DNA of 64,000 bases. It comes from Serripes groenlandicus. Lineage: Eukaryota; Mollusca; Bivalvia; Cardiida; Cardiidae. The stretch's first letter is position 1, and each line of letters begins with the position of its first letter. The notes under the pieces were generated by a model, which was given only the letters and a program-made list of their open reading frames with translations, was not told where the DNA came from and did no database searches. The stretch lies in assembly GCA_031761405.1 (NCBI GenBank), contig JASEVX010000001.1, forward strand, positions 110,231,643-110,295,642. Reading direction: 5' to 3'. Position numbers and translations under genes: made by a program. Positions 33,398 to 45,059 of the stretch are shown here, piece by piece.

Positions 33398-33595
33398 ATC
33401 CGTCGTGGCCGAGTGGTTATTGTCGGAGATTTCAAACTGCATGTCTTGGGTTTGATCCTCAGTCACGGCCGGCATGATGCCCTTGGACAATTCACATTTC
33501 AAACCCTAGAGTGTTTACCCAGCATGCATGAATAAGTGAACTGTCACCATGATGTAACTGAAATAATGTTGAAATTGGTGTAAAACCACAAACAA
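33398..33595 (+). mobile_element. tRNA-derived SINE (type II tRNA head)
   Basis: CGTCGTGGCCGAGTGGTTAT has the A-box form of Leu/Ser tRNAs, and GGGTTTGATCCTCAGTCACG supplies the B box. The tail ends GAAATAATGTTGAAATTGGTGT, then AAAACCACAAACAAAAT, as in animal SINEs with a conserved 3' domain. It is not a functional tRNA, because the fold is incomplete and a tail is attached. Confidence 0.75.
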
Positions 33596-35130
33596 AATAT
33601 CAAGAACTAATTCACTATGAAAATTGAAGAAAAATCTTGTTGACTCTCAAGGAGCTGCATGTGGAAGGTATTGATGCAGTTATAGAGGTGAAACTAACAG
33701 GTTCGACTTGGTCATCGTTAATACACCTTTGCTAATGGATGAACTTTCCGTGTGAGTTGTAATGCCTCTGCAGCATACCTATTTTCGAAAACGATCAAAC
33801 AGAAGTTCCCCCATTCCCCATGTTTGCAACTGTATGGAGATCATGCTACCAACTTCTCAGATGCAACATCTTTTTTCTCTGAATTTCAATATTTTTATCA
33901 GAGTAAATTAACAGGTCTGTTCAATGTAGTTACTTTACATTTAGGATTTTCTCCCTAGACAATTTAAACTGCTTTGAAAACATTGTGACCAAAAACAAAC
34001 ACAAAAATGCTCATAATGAACAATTTCTCTATTTGCCAAAATGTTCAATTGATACAAATATAGGCATATATATAATTATGCTCGATCTCCAACTCAATTG
34101 CGCTACACTTTCAGCATTGATTGCTAATTCGCACTAGAACGTACTGTAATGGTTGCACTGAGGTGAGTCAGTCATCTCATTGTAAATATATTCCAAAGTA
34201 CAGGTGTATAGCTTAAACAATGTGACATATACATTGCAATGCTCAGGTGACCACAAATTGTAAACTCACAATTGAACACAGTGTTAAATATCAATAGAGA
34301 GACTGACGTGTACTGAATTATCATCATGGTTTAATTTAAATACCAATTGTGTCAGAATAAAAGTACATATATCAAGTACATGTATCCACATGCAGATATT
34401 TAAATCAACATGACCAAGATCATCCTAATTATATCACCTTATAACACCTTAGTGATGACATAGTAGTTAATGGGTCCAGAAAACGTAAATGAAATGAAAT
34501 TCTGTTGATTCTTACAAGCAAAGTGTCTCAACAAACCCCTAAACTGTTGACAATGTCCGGGCCGGAGACGGAGAAGTTAGTCCTATCAAACAGCAGTTTG
34601 ACCTTTGACCTCTACAAGTGACCTTAACATTTGAGGTACAGGCACGAATTTTGTGCACGACAAACCACCTCATCATGGTGCATTTTTGTGCCAATTTTCT
34701 TAGAAATCCTATTATGCATGGTTAAGATGCGGGTCGGACGGACTCAAGGGAGAGTACTTGTGGGGTTATGTTTTTTTGTGGGGTGCACCCCACAAGTATG
34801 CAATTCATTCCGTAATTAACCCCCTTTTACGGAATGAATAACATTAATATGCAAATGAGATACCCGTTATGAAAAAACTATTTATCTAAGTGTCTTTATA
34901 AGGGTGGTGGATGGGCTTTAGGCACCCAACAAGAACTCTCTCATGCGGACGGACACACTCACCGAACCGCCATTGTGACTGCTTTATGTCGAGCTCACCA
35001 AAAGCGGACTCGACAACAAGTGATTTCAGACAGTAAAATGGTTATCACCAGGTTACTGAACAACACTTTCCAACAATCAACACATTTGCAGGAAGAGCTG
35101 CTCCTATTGACAAATTTATTCTATAATGTG
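33596..35130. other. Gap, fragments only
   Basis: A MITE family B fragment lies near 33965-34050 (TGCTCATAATGAACAATTTC). The 34740-34815 stretch repeats GTGGGGT and has a small palindrome around TTCCGTAATTAACCCCCTTT, then TACGGAA. No gene seen. Confidence 0.4.
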
Positions 35131-35132
35131 TT

Positions 35133-35345
35133 TCCTTGGTTTCTCACACCAGTACTGTCTACTCCACAAAACATTCTTTCCGACCAACTGGCTGCTTTAC
35201 CACACAGACTGTTAATCCATTGGTTGAAGACTAATGCCGCTTGTCATAGTGACCTTTGTCAAACGTTGGAAAGAATGTTGGCCGTGCAAGGGTTCGGACT
35301 TACAACCCCTGGGTTGGGTTAGGAGTGCTCGAGTTAGAGATCAGA
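35133..35345. mobile_element. SINE fragment
   Basis: GGTTTCTCACACCAGTACTG and CAACTGGCTGCTTTACCACA match the body of the element near 40740-40795. GTGCAAGGGTTCGGACTTAC, then AACCCCTGGGTTGG, looks like a decayed tRNA-like head on the opposite strand. Confidence 0.5.
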
Positions 35346-35552
35346 CAAATAATATCGAACTAAATTTCACTAATTAAGGGGATATAGCTCTGGCATAACT
35401 GGAGAAAGTTGACTTGAAAGTGAGTGTCCCTGAAATTATTCTCATATACAGTCAAACCTGTGTAAAGTCAGGCTTTGTTTAGCAATACCCTGTCTATAGC
35501 AACCATTTTTTTATTTCCGAATTACTCATTTTCTGCACAAATGACCCTGTAA

Positions 35553-35717
35553 TTAACCCTTTCCCACATACAGATGCTCTATGACGCAATTTCTACTTTT
35601 GCCACAATGTTTTCAATTCTTTTTAGTAATTACAAACATTTATAGAGCTTTTCCTTGTTTTTGCTTGGATATTCCCAAAGTCATCTGCTGCAGATGTGTT
35701 GTATGTTGGAATGGGTT
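35553..35717. mobile_element. MITE family B copy
   Basis: It begins AACCCTTTCCCACATACAGA and ends ATGTGTTGTATGTTGGAATG, GGTTA. The inner arm is AAAGTCATCTGCTGCAG. A partial head (CCTTCCCCACATACAGACGC) recurs at about 35815. Confidence 0.8.
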
Positions 35718-35899
35718 ACATCCACCTGATTGTTCTCTTCCCATGGATGGTCTTTAAAAACAGGTTTGCTCAAGTAAGAAAGGAACATGTTGAGTGTAAC
35801 GTCTCATTATTAAGCCTTCCCCACATACAGACGCTAGCTGGTTTATTACTTTTGTTAGAAGGTTTAAATGTATTAGAATTTGGTACAAGCAGGTGATGC

Positions 35900-37085
35900 C
35901 TGCTTCTTCTTCTCAAAGGTATGGACCGAGCAAGGATCAATATCAAGTGAAAAGCTGCTTTTTATTGTCACATAATATTACTTTCAGTTATTTTCAATTA
36001 TATGAACTATTTTAAGAAAACATCTCAGCAACTCTATATTACTTCCGTTTAAATCAAAATATTTTCGATTTATCTCCAACTCGGTTACAAAATATAACTT
36101 TATAGGAGGATTTTACTTCGAAAAGTGTTAAATAAATGTATTTGTACTATATTCAACATAGAATCAAGAATGATGTAATGATTTCTGAATTATCTTCCTT
36201 TATATCAAAATTCCATTCACGCTCTATTTACAATCAGGTCTTACTGTTTGAAAGACCCTGTTACAATGTAGGTTGTTTTGTTGACCAAACGTCGAGTGAC
36301 CTAACGGTCACCTGCTTACTACGTCACTCCTCAATGGGCGTATGTCTCGCGCAATAATATTCTCTGTCTCCAGACACGAAGAAGGCTAATGTTTACATTT
36401 TTTAACTCAATTTACATCTTAGTTCGATAGTTCTAAAATCTTATTATCAATCTTGTACCAAAATAGCACTGACATTATTATTGTTAACCATGTCTCTGGC
36501 TGCAGAAATGATGGAACTATTTGGCGGTAAACGTTCTGCATTAAGCATTTCTGACCTACTGCCGAAATCCCCCTATATATTGTTCTTCTTGTGTCATAGT
36601 ACAGTGGTTATTGTTACCACAACCGCCACAACAACAGGTCTATACATGCTACATTTCCAACGAAGAAAGTAAGACTGAACATGCAGGTTCCGTGTGATTT
36701 ATATAACGATATACGTTTCGAAAATTTGTATTTGCATTGTTAAAATATGTTGAAATGTAAATAAAACTACAAGACGAATGTTTGATGCAAAGCATCAAAG
36801 AAGCCGCAATATGTTGTTGCAAATGTTAGTAATATAGATATAAGTATTATGTAGGATATTTAACCTGACAAGGTCTGTGTTTTAAGCGAATGAGATGATT
36901 TCGAGTTAAACTGCTCACGAAAAGTGACTTATAAGACTAATACTAAATGATTAATTTCAAATTAAATATTTGTATTGAACACACGCCCTGTTTTAAATGT
37001 TAAATGTGTGTCAAATAATGCTGACACAAAGACAATCTGTACTGGTTTGTATCGGTAGGTCATGATAGTTGATCATGATAGTTGA
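35900..37085. other. Gap, no gene supported
   Basis: AT-rich. Small frames at 36136-36357 and 36481-36672 have no motif, and the second contains a run of ACC/ACA codons. No repeat structure stands out. Confidence 0.4.
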
Positions 37086-37087
37086 TT

Positions 37088-37277
37088 AACCCTTTCCCTT
37101 ATAAAATAAATCTGCTGCAGACGACTTTGAAATTTTCAAGTTCAAAACATAGACAATCTCTATAAATGATAGTAAGATAATTAAAAAAGAGTTGCAATTA
37201 TTGTTGCAAATTGGAAAATTGCTCATTAAGTCGTCTGCTGCAGAGGCTCAGAAAGGGTATACATTTGTGCAAGGGTT
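37088..37277. mobile_element. MITE family B copy
   Basis: AACCCTTTCCCTTATAAAAT, then CTGCTGCAGACGACTTTG, opens it; AAGTCGTCTGCTGCAGAGGC and GTGCAAGGGTT close it. The hairpin arms are visible by eye. Confidence 0.8.
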
Positions 37278-39941
37278 AAAACCGTAAATGGCGAAATTTA
37301 AGGCAATTAATATTTGATAATTACCCGAGTCTGCCCGATTTCCGGCCGGGCTCTGAGCGGCGAATTTGGCTCGGCGCTCGCCCGATATATGTGATGCCCG
37401 GCCGGACATCAGCCAGGCATCAACCGATTATTGTGCGATCAGTTTACGATGAGGTTTTAAGTCCGAGTTTAAAGTAACTCGATGTTTGCGAGGAATCCCG
37501 AAATCCGCCTCAAACTACCCGCAAACCTATCGCAAGGTAATTGTGAATGGCGTTTAAGTTAAATTAGGTAGGCTACATTTTTCATTCATAAATATGTTTT
37601 AAAAAACAATATAAATCTGCAGTAGAAGACTTTTGAAAACATAAAGGTTGATATCCATATATCTACGTGCAGACATAAGGCACATTCCTGTAAACATCGG
37701 TTATATAAACCGGTATAGTAGGTACTATGCCGACGGAAACGCCTGCTGTTTCAGTACTGATGACATGACCAGGACTGGAAACGGACTCGAGATTAATCAG
37801 CGTATTATCAGCTAGTATTATATATTAGAAAATTAATTAAATAAACAAATTGCATCGAAATGTAATGGGTTTCTGATGATAATATACTTTGTTTAGCATT
37901 TATTTTTTCGTCGCAAGTATCTGGGAATATTCGCAAACTTATTGTTGTGTTTGTTAAACATATTATGGAATATGTAATTGCAGAATATAAAAAAAATGTA
38001 AAATGCGAAACCATAATGGTAAAATCAGGCATGATGATTTGTTTTCTCTATTTAAACTGAATTGGACAATCTCCGTAAATACTCGAACATAGTGATACTT
38101 TTCCGTTCCACTTCGCGAATGTTAATAAATTTCCATATTTGACCTTTCGGCGCATTAATTTCTAAAGCATTTGTTAAACTTATATTGGAGTACTAACGCC
38201 TTAAGTTTTTCACTGATGTTCCAACAACATTATAATGATCTTTGTTTGGGAGATCTTAACCTTTTAAATGCAGTTGTGTAGAATCCATGATGAATTGTCC
38301 ATTCTCGAGCAGTCTTTAAGTGCGTTGTTGGGTGTTAACAGCAATTGGCAAGCTGCCGAACTCCGAAAAAATGGTATTACTACTATATCCAGGGATAAAA
38401 CCCCAGGCCAAAAACGACATTTTCGAACTCAAAACTACAGTACCAGGTTTTCTGCATCATTGGGTTTTGACGAAAGAAAATGGCTTCAACAATAATTTGT
38501 GGAATTATTTTGTAATCAAAGATTGTGCCAAAACCATACAAGGCAAACTAGCTCGTCCCATGACAGTCATACCGTTGTTTAACAAACGTAATGGCGTTAG
38601 CAAAGACGGCTACTCATGTCGATGTTTGCAATAAAAGCCATATAAGAAAAACAATCCCTGTTCCCTGGTAGTCAGTTTGTTTTCAAAAAGTCATGATCAC
38701 TTGATAAATCGTGTACGAAAATTATTTTCTTGGTAAATAAGTTCCACTTGTCCCGCATGTGGCTGTCATGATATAGAGAGTCCCATAAGGAACATTTCTG
38801 TGAAAATATTTTGCAATTGATCCAGTGGTTTCAGAGAAGAACATTTTGACGAACAGACATAATGACAAAAAACGATGAGTGATCGCAATAACTCACTCGA
38901 ACATTACATGTTCCTGTGATCTTTAAAGTATTTGGGAATTAGTCATAAAATACCGACTTGATTCGATTGGACAGCGTAAGACAATACCTCCGTGACGGCG
39001 TTACGACATAGATCTAGATCAGCGGGTGACTCTGCGAAGTCTCGTCACAATTATCTCTCTTTTCAATCTCTTCGAACAGCATAACGGAATCCTTTTTTTG
39101 TGTTACTTGGTTCAGAGTGCAAACCATATGTAAAAACGTGCCTGAGGACTTGTACTTATAATGGCTTTTGTGAACAGTATAGATTCGGATCAGCCTGTGC
39201 ATTCGCAGTGGAATCAATATCTACACTGTTCACGTATTACTTACACAAGCTTGTAGAATTTTCTGTCAACTAATACAGATATTCTGTTTCGACTGATTAG
39301 TATACAAGATGATCTTAATCTACAATGCTAAACAATTTCAACTTAAACATGTTCTCATTCACTGGCTCTCATGTAATCTTGTAATGGGCGTACCCATAAA
39401 CTGTGAAAAAATGGATGATGGGACATCAAATGCGAGAGAGCTTCTTTTACAGGTTTTCAGCTTGTTCGAAATGGCTTGACTGTAAATCCGTATTAGCACA
39501 AGGAATTACATGTGATCATGGACATGATTATATACACTCTTAATAAGAATTATTAAATATAAAGTATGAACGTGAAACGCTGACAAATATATATAACTAT
39601 TTCATACATCCATCTCTATATAAACTAATTTAAAAACAAACATTGTGGAAAATTATGCTGATCTTTATAATTGTGTATTCAGTTCAGAGATATATTTATT
39701 CGTTTGTTTGTAGACAATAATACAAAAGATGGTTATCCTTTATTTATATGTATATATATATGACATTTTGTTTCACCGTCTGTAATGCGTATTTCTATGA
39801 AACTCATGTTATTGTTCTGCGTATACAAATCTTGAGCAATAAAGATATTGAAATTGAAATGGTAGATTCACTTTGCAGGGGGCTATCTAATGTGTTATTC
39901 ATTTCCTCTTTTGTTCACGAACGATATGGTCATTTCATCAC
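37278..39941. other. Gap downstream of gene 2 transmembrane exon
   Basis: The cytoplasmic exons of gene 2 should lie here or further left, but I could not identify them. A GC-richer patch at 37330-37440 (GCCCGGCCGGACATC) stands out from its surroundings. Two overlapping plus-strand frames at 38268-38634 have no recognisable motif. Confidence 0.4.
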
Positions 39942-40040
39942 CTGATCGTCGCCAAATTCTTAAAATCACATAATAAACTGCTACACCGCCAAGGATAACT
40001 CCTACCAATAGCATTGACATTGCTACACCGGCAACTGTAC
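39942..40040 (-). CDS. Gene 2, exon 6: transmembrane helix
   Basis: The acceptor (TCATTTGTAG) and donor (CGATCAG then GTGATGAA) bound 99 bases. The peptide is TVAGVAMSMLLVGVILGGVA followed by VYYVILRIWRRS: about 26 hydrophobic residues and then a basic stop-transfer. This gives type I topology with the PAN domains outside. Phase 1 at both ends, matching exon 5. The intracellular part is in exons I did not find. Confidence 0.75.
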
Positions 40041-40084
40041 CTACAAATGATAAAGGAATCAGTCATGACCGAAATATTACTTAA

Positions 40085-40220
40085 ACACACATATAACAAA
40101 TCTGCAGCAGCCACAAATTAGATGAATTAATGAACAGAGTTGAAAAAACTTTGTCAAAAGGAGAATTTATCATTATGAGCATTTTTCCTTTTTGCCAAAG
40201 TGTGTTCAAAGCGCGACTAT
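40085..40220. mobile_element. MITE family B, partial copy
   Basis: AAATCTGCAGCAGCCACAAA, GGAGAATTTATCATTATGAG and TTTGCCAAAGTGTGTTC show the degraded arms and central hairpin. Confidence 0.6.
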
Positions 40221-40659
40221 AAATGGCAAATGATTAATAATAGATAAGTATCTGGATCTACTCTGGTCGCAAACGCGTTACAGTTGGTGTTCGCAGTTGA
40301 TTAACAACGGATTTAAGTTAATTATGTTGCTTCGTTATCCATCATCATCATTGACTTCGTGATGAACAGTTTCAGGAATTATTATGAACTTCAAACCGTA
40401 ATCAAACTAAAATATGCATGCTAGATATGTTTCCTTATTCAGTTAGTGCTGTTTATTTCTCTGTATATTGAACGAATATAAAAATGCCAAAATTGTTGAC
40501 AACTAACTTCGGTATTGTACTACTCACAATTGATGCGAAGCCTTTTATAACACTTGAAAGAATCACTACTAGTATAGACATGTGTATCCCAATACTAAGA
40601 AAGAAGACTTCTGTCTAATTTAGTTATGTTGCCTTATAAAAACACGATTAAAGATTGAT

Positions 40660-40805
40660 TGATTGATTTGGGTTTAACGCCGTGTTCAACATTTTTCAGT
40701 CATACCACGGCGGCCAGTTCACCCACACAAGTGTTTCGTGGCTTTCTCACACCAGTACTCCACACAACATACTTTCCAAGCAAATGGCTGCTTTTCCTAG
40801 ATTAA
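40660..40805. mobile_element. SINE body fragment
   Basis: GATTGATTGATTTGGGTTTA, then ACGCCGTGTTCAAC and CATACCACGGCGGCCAG, matches the central domain of the SINE at 16806-17090. The tRNA-like head is missing. Confidence 0.7.
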
Positions 40806-40979
40806 AGAGCTGAATATGCTAACAGGTACAAGTTGTTTTTGATTGACAGTGTAGATCCGGATCAGCATTACACCCGCATAGTATGATCAAGATCTGCACT
40901 GTACACATATTACTTACACAAGCGTGTTAGATGATTCTGACAACTTGTGTGAATTCTGATCATACACGAGGCACATATA

Positions 40980-41205
40980 CCCCCCCCCCCCCCCCCAAAC
41001 AAAAAGGTGTGTTTTTTTCTCTCTTTTTAAATGACCATGAAATTAATTATATCTTTATTTGTTTTTATTACAAAATGCATGTCTATGTATACGTAAATAA
41101 AATCTATGTCTATGTATACGTAAATAAAATCTATATCTATGTATACGTAAATAAAATCTATGTCTATGTATACGTAAATAAAATCTATGTCTATGTCATA
41201 TGCCA
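40980..41205. repeat. Poly-C tract and 27-bp minisatellite
   Basis: A run of about 16 C (40981-40996) is followed by four units of TCTATGTCTATGTATACGTA, then AATAAAA. It sits just downstream (minus strand) of gene 2 exon 5, within the next intron. Confidence 0.93.
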
Positions 41206-41270
41206 AATTGTACCATTCGTATGGACTGGCTCGTATAGAAGTGAAGTAAAGCACATGGTATCCGACTTAC

Positions 41271-41822
41271 CTCCGGAAAAACTGTTACTATTCGATTGCT
41301 GGTTTGCTGTTTGGTAACTGCTGATTGGGGGACATCCGTTTCCAGATGACTTTTGAGACGTGGTAGGCATGGTATGAGTACATTGATCACAGTCAACAGT
41401 GTTTGGGAGTTTGGTTGGTTTTGAACTGAAACCTTCTTGAGTTGGATTCGACTGAACCTCGTGCTTTGTGGCTTCCGATGCTGTACTTGGTTGCGTTGAT
41501 ATTGAAGTGATATTCGATTGAGTTGCTGTTGAACTTCGAAGTCCTTGGGTGATTTTTGAAATAATCGGGTTTGCCTTTGTAATACTAGTACTTTGATTAA
41601 TTCTAGATCTGGATGTCAGATGCGGCACCGCGGATTTTGAATTATATACTGTTGAATAAGTTGGTCCATTCGTTGACATTGGAGAAGTATTCGGTGTATT
41701 CGTTGTCACATTATGACTTTGGTGATTGGATGTAGCTGGAGTAGATGGTGGTTGAGTATTTATCGATGTACTTTGTGTTGTAGTTTGACAACTGTCTGAG
41801 CTTTCTTGATTGGCATTCAAGC
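41271..41822 (-). CDS. Gene 2, exon 5: Ser/Thr-rich extracellular stalk
   Basis: A strong acceptor (CCATTCCTCTTTTCAG) and a strong donor (TCCGGAG then GTAAGTCGG) bound 552 bases encoding 184 residues. The peptide is rich in Thr, Ser, Gln, Asn and Pro (for example SINTQPPSTPATSNHQSHNV) with several N-x-T/S sites. One small cysteine cluster occurs near the end (VDCDQCTH). This looks like a mucin-like, O-glycosylated spacer that lifts the PAN domains from the membrane. Phase 1 on both sides. Confidence 0.75.
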
Positions 41823-42538
41823 CTGAAAAGAGGAATGGTGTTTTCTCACATATTGGTGGATTACACGAAAACTTAAACTAACACTCTGAACTTTGCGATA
41901 TCAGATCAGCCTGTGCTTCTGCGCATTCTGGTCAGAAAAGGTCCTGCTCTCTGACGTCTTGTCGTACAAGCTATGCCTAAAACCAGACTATACGACGATT
42001 AAATTTGTTGTAATTACATTCGATTTAATAATAAACCCCATCGAAGGTCGGTTTTTGAGTGATGTAGTTCATATACTGTAAACATTGTGGCAATTGTGGC
42101 TCATTATGAGCAATTTCCTTTTGCTAAAATATTTTCAAAAGGAGTCTTTTACAGAAATCGTTTGTATCTTGAGAAATGGTCAATTTAAATGCATACTAGC
42201 GCTTACAAAGTATCTACTCAAATGCAATAGTTTGCGAAATGGAGTATCTGGCAATTAAAAGCATTCTTGTTCTGAAACCACGCTAATCATTAACCAACAT
42301 TGAACACATGTTAACAGCTTTGTATTTGGCTTTGAGTACCAACAATTACACTAAATCTCCGACAAACTGGTTTTATACTTTCATTTCCACTTGAAAAGTA
42401 ATGGTCTTAACTTGATCTCGACCGTATTTGCAGAGCAATTATGCATTTTGTTTCATGTGATAGGGTGTCGTATGTAACTGGCCGTAAAATACATGTGGCA
42501 TATTCGTTTTCATGTACTGAACTAAGAATGTGACCTAC

Positions 42539-42772
42539 GTTTATAAAGATTACAACTGTCGCTCAATTTCAGCTTGCTTGGATTGTTCGCCGATAACACA
42601 CTGAGTGCGCATTCCGTGGCGGATGGACAATAGCTGAAGCTTCGACAATTAAATCCTTTCTCTTGAAGACACAGTAAAGCGCATTGATCAGCAGAAATAG
42701 TATGGTTGATTCGATTTACCGTATCCATAAATTCTGCATTCTTTAATACGCTGAAGGTTTTGGTGTAATTTT
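42539..42772 (-). CDS. Gene 2, exon 4: third PAN/apple-like domain
   Basis: The acceptor is CGTATACTTTCAG and the donor is TATAAAC then GTAGGTCA. The peptide contains ISADQCALLCLQEKGFNCRS, then FSYCPSATECALS and SDSCNLYKR. The Cys order (CxxxC, then CxSFxYC, xC, final C) is that of PAN/apple modules, which bind proteins or glycans. Phase 1 at both ends; the split Arg codon joins to exon 5 in frame. Confidence 0.8.
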
Positions 42773-42984
42773 CTGAAAGTATACGATATGACGATATATG
42801 AGCCATTGCCAATCTTACTTAAAACATTCAAAAAAAATCCAGATTTCTAAGTCACACATTTTCTGATTAGAGTGATATTTACAGTTATTGATAAACATAC
42901 GTGTAGGCCTATATAAGGCATTCAAAAACTTTAAACAGTCCAGGTAAACAAAGCTTAACGTAAATAATCCACATGTGTAAACAG

Positions 42985-43535
42985 GTATCCGGACATAATG
43001 TCCACGGACAAAATGCCACAGGACATCATGTCCACGGACAAAATGCCACAATATGAATAGGGGACAAAATGCCACAGTTTATTTCGAATACATTTTATTG
43101 TGAATTATAATGTTAAAGCAGCACACCACAAGTGGCCAAAAATGCCACAGTTTATTTCGAAAACATTTTATTGTGAATTATAATGTTAAAGCAGCACACC
43201 ACAAGTGGCCAAAAATGCCACAGTTTATTTCGAAAACATTTTATTGTGAATTATAATGTTAAAGCAGCACACCACAAGTGGCAACAGTATTTAAGTGAAA
43301 CAGTTCATAATCTATCACTTTTGTGTTGATACATGCTCTCAACTATCTATGTACATAAAATATATAAAACACAAATGTGGCTTTTTGTCCACTTTTCACA
43401 TTGTGGCATTTTGTCCGTGGACATTATGTCCTGTGGCATTTCATTTTGTTCGTGGACATTATGTCCTATGGCAATTTGTCCGTCGACATTATGTCCTGTG
43501 GCATATTGTCAGTAGACATTTTGTCCCAGATTTGT
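42985..43535. mobile_element. Foldback element with GGACATAATGTCCACGGACA ends
   Basis: The left end has repeats of GGACATAATGTCCACGGACA, then AAATGCCACA. The right end (43395-43530) has the complement, TGTGGCATTTTGTCCGTGGA, then CATTATGTCC, several times. Inside, a unit of about 67 bp (CAGTTTATTTCGAAAACATT ... CACACCACAAGTGGCCAAAA) is repeated three times in tandem. Foldback-type terminal arrays with a tandem core, in an intron of gene 2. Confidence 0.85.
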
Positions 43536-44178
43536 GTAAACACGATCTACCAGCGTAGTATTGCTTAAAGAACTAAATCGATTCTGTTTTAAGAACATTA
43601 TTGAAAGCTTTTATGTCTATGAATCGGACTTTGCAGAGCCAGATCGGACCGTGTGGGTGCGCTGAATTAACTGGATCTACACTGTCGCAGATTGCCATCC
43701 ATTTACATTCATGAGGCTGCCGGTCCTGTGGTATACGTCATAGTGTACACTTTCGACAATGATTATTACTAAATAGGACGAAAGTGTAGGAGAACATTTC
43801 GCTATAGGATCATGTGATCGAGATAACAGATTTTTTTTATTACAGCTCATCATCATTTTGTTAGGCTTAATCATATACAAATACACTGGGGGATTTCTTT
43901 TTAAAAAGAAAATGCTCTTATTGAGCAATTTCTCATGTTTCCACAGTGTTTTCAGTGATATTTCGGGCTGATATCAAACTATATACATTGCATATAAAGC
44001 CAAGAATTACAGAGTGTATGTCTCAGACAACATATTCATTAAGCAATCATTATCAACGCATATTTTCCTAGCCTAGTACCGGGCAGTCACCCAGAGATTA
44101 CGAATAAATGTACCGGCGTCGTGACATAACTGAACTACGGTTGTCAGCGGTACCGTACAAAGTCCCAAACAAACTTAC

Positions 44179-44418
44179 TACTGTAATAGGTGCAATTTTT
44201 CGTATAAATGTTCGATATGTATTCGTCAAAGAAATGCGTCTTTCCGAGGTAGCACGTGGAGGTCTGTGGGCAAACATCGAACGATTGGCAATCAAATCCT
44301 CCATAGTCATCGCACAACTTGGCGCATACTTCTGCTGAATTAATGCCCTGATAAATAACCGCTCGTTCTAGGGAAACGAATGTTTCTGGCTTGCTGAAGT
44401 AGTCCGATTTGTGATTTC
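44179..44418 (-). CDS. Gene 2, exon 3: second PAN/apple-like domain
   Basis: The acceptor (CAAATGTGTTTCAG) and a strong donor (TACAGTA then GTAAGTTT) bound 240 bases. The peptide includes VCAKLCDDYGGFDCQSFDVC, then QTSTCYLGK, with the last cysteine in KNCTYY and an NCT glycosylation site. Same cysteine pattern as exons 2 and 4. Phase 1 on both sides. The plus-strand frame at 44108-44338 across it is a shadow. Confidence 0.8.
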
Positions 44419-44668
44419 CTGAAACACATTTGAAGACAAATATGCGGGTGTTCGATTCCAATAAGCATTATATATTCGTTCTATATTCTACATCTTAGAC
44501 GAACACATCGCATCAGAAATTGAAGTATGTTCTGGATTTAGAAACAGAACAATGTTTTAAACAGGTCCTGTGTTAAGATGATCGAAAATAAAACTTTAAA
44601 ATTCTGATCAACATTTTTTGTTACACAATGACACGAGTATCATCCGCATCTGGCAATGTTTAGTCTTA

Positions 44669-44740
44669 ACCCTTTCCCACTTATAGACGCATTTCGACAC
44701 ATCTGCAGCAGACGACTTTTGAAAACACAATGGCCCTGAA
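44669..44740. mobile_element. MITE family B, left arm only
   Basis: AACCCTTTCCCACTTATAGA, then CGCATTTCGACACATCTGCA, GCAGACGACTTTTGAAAAC. The right half is missing. Confidence 0.7.
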
Positions 44741-45059
44741 TAGACCTAGTGACATAGTGAGCTTATTCCTAAAAACGAAGTTTAATAATTGAAGCTAAAC
44801 TTGGGCAAATACTCCCACAACCCTACAATTAGGTCAGATAAAATATGCAATTGTTAAAAGCATTGACATGTTTTTTCTAAGATTTGACATTATGATCTTA
44901 TTCTTAATCTGAAGCGATTATGTTTAAAGGGTGACTAAGATGTGATACAAATAAATTGTAACACAAAGTTTCATGCTGTTTAGATGAGAAATAAAATCAT
45001 ATAATTGTTTAAAAGGTTTTCCTAAGACTTGACCTCAAGACCTAGTTTTAAACCAAACA

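Noticed and set aside
33398..33480. A tRNA-Leu or tRNA-Ser gene
   Set aside because: Only the A- and B-box regions resemble a tRNA; the fold is incomplete and a SINE 3' domain follows.
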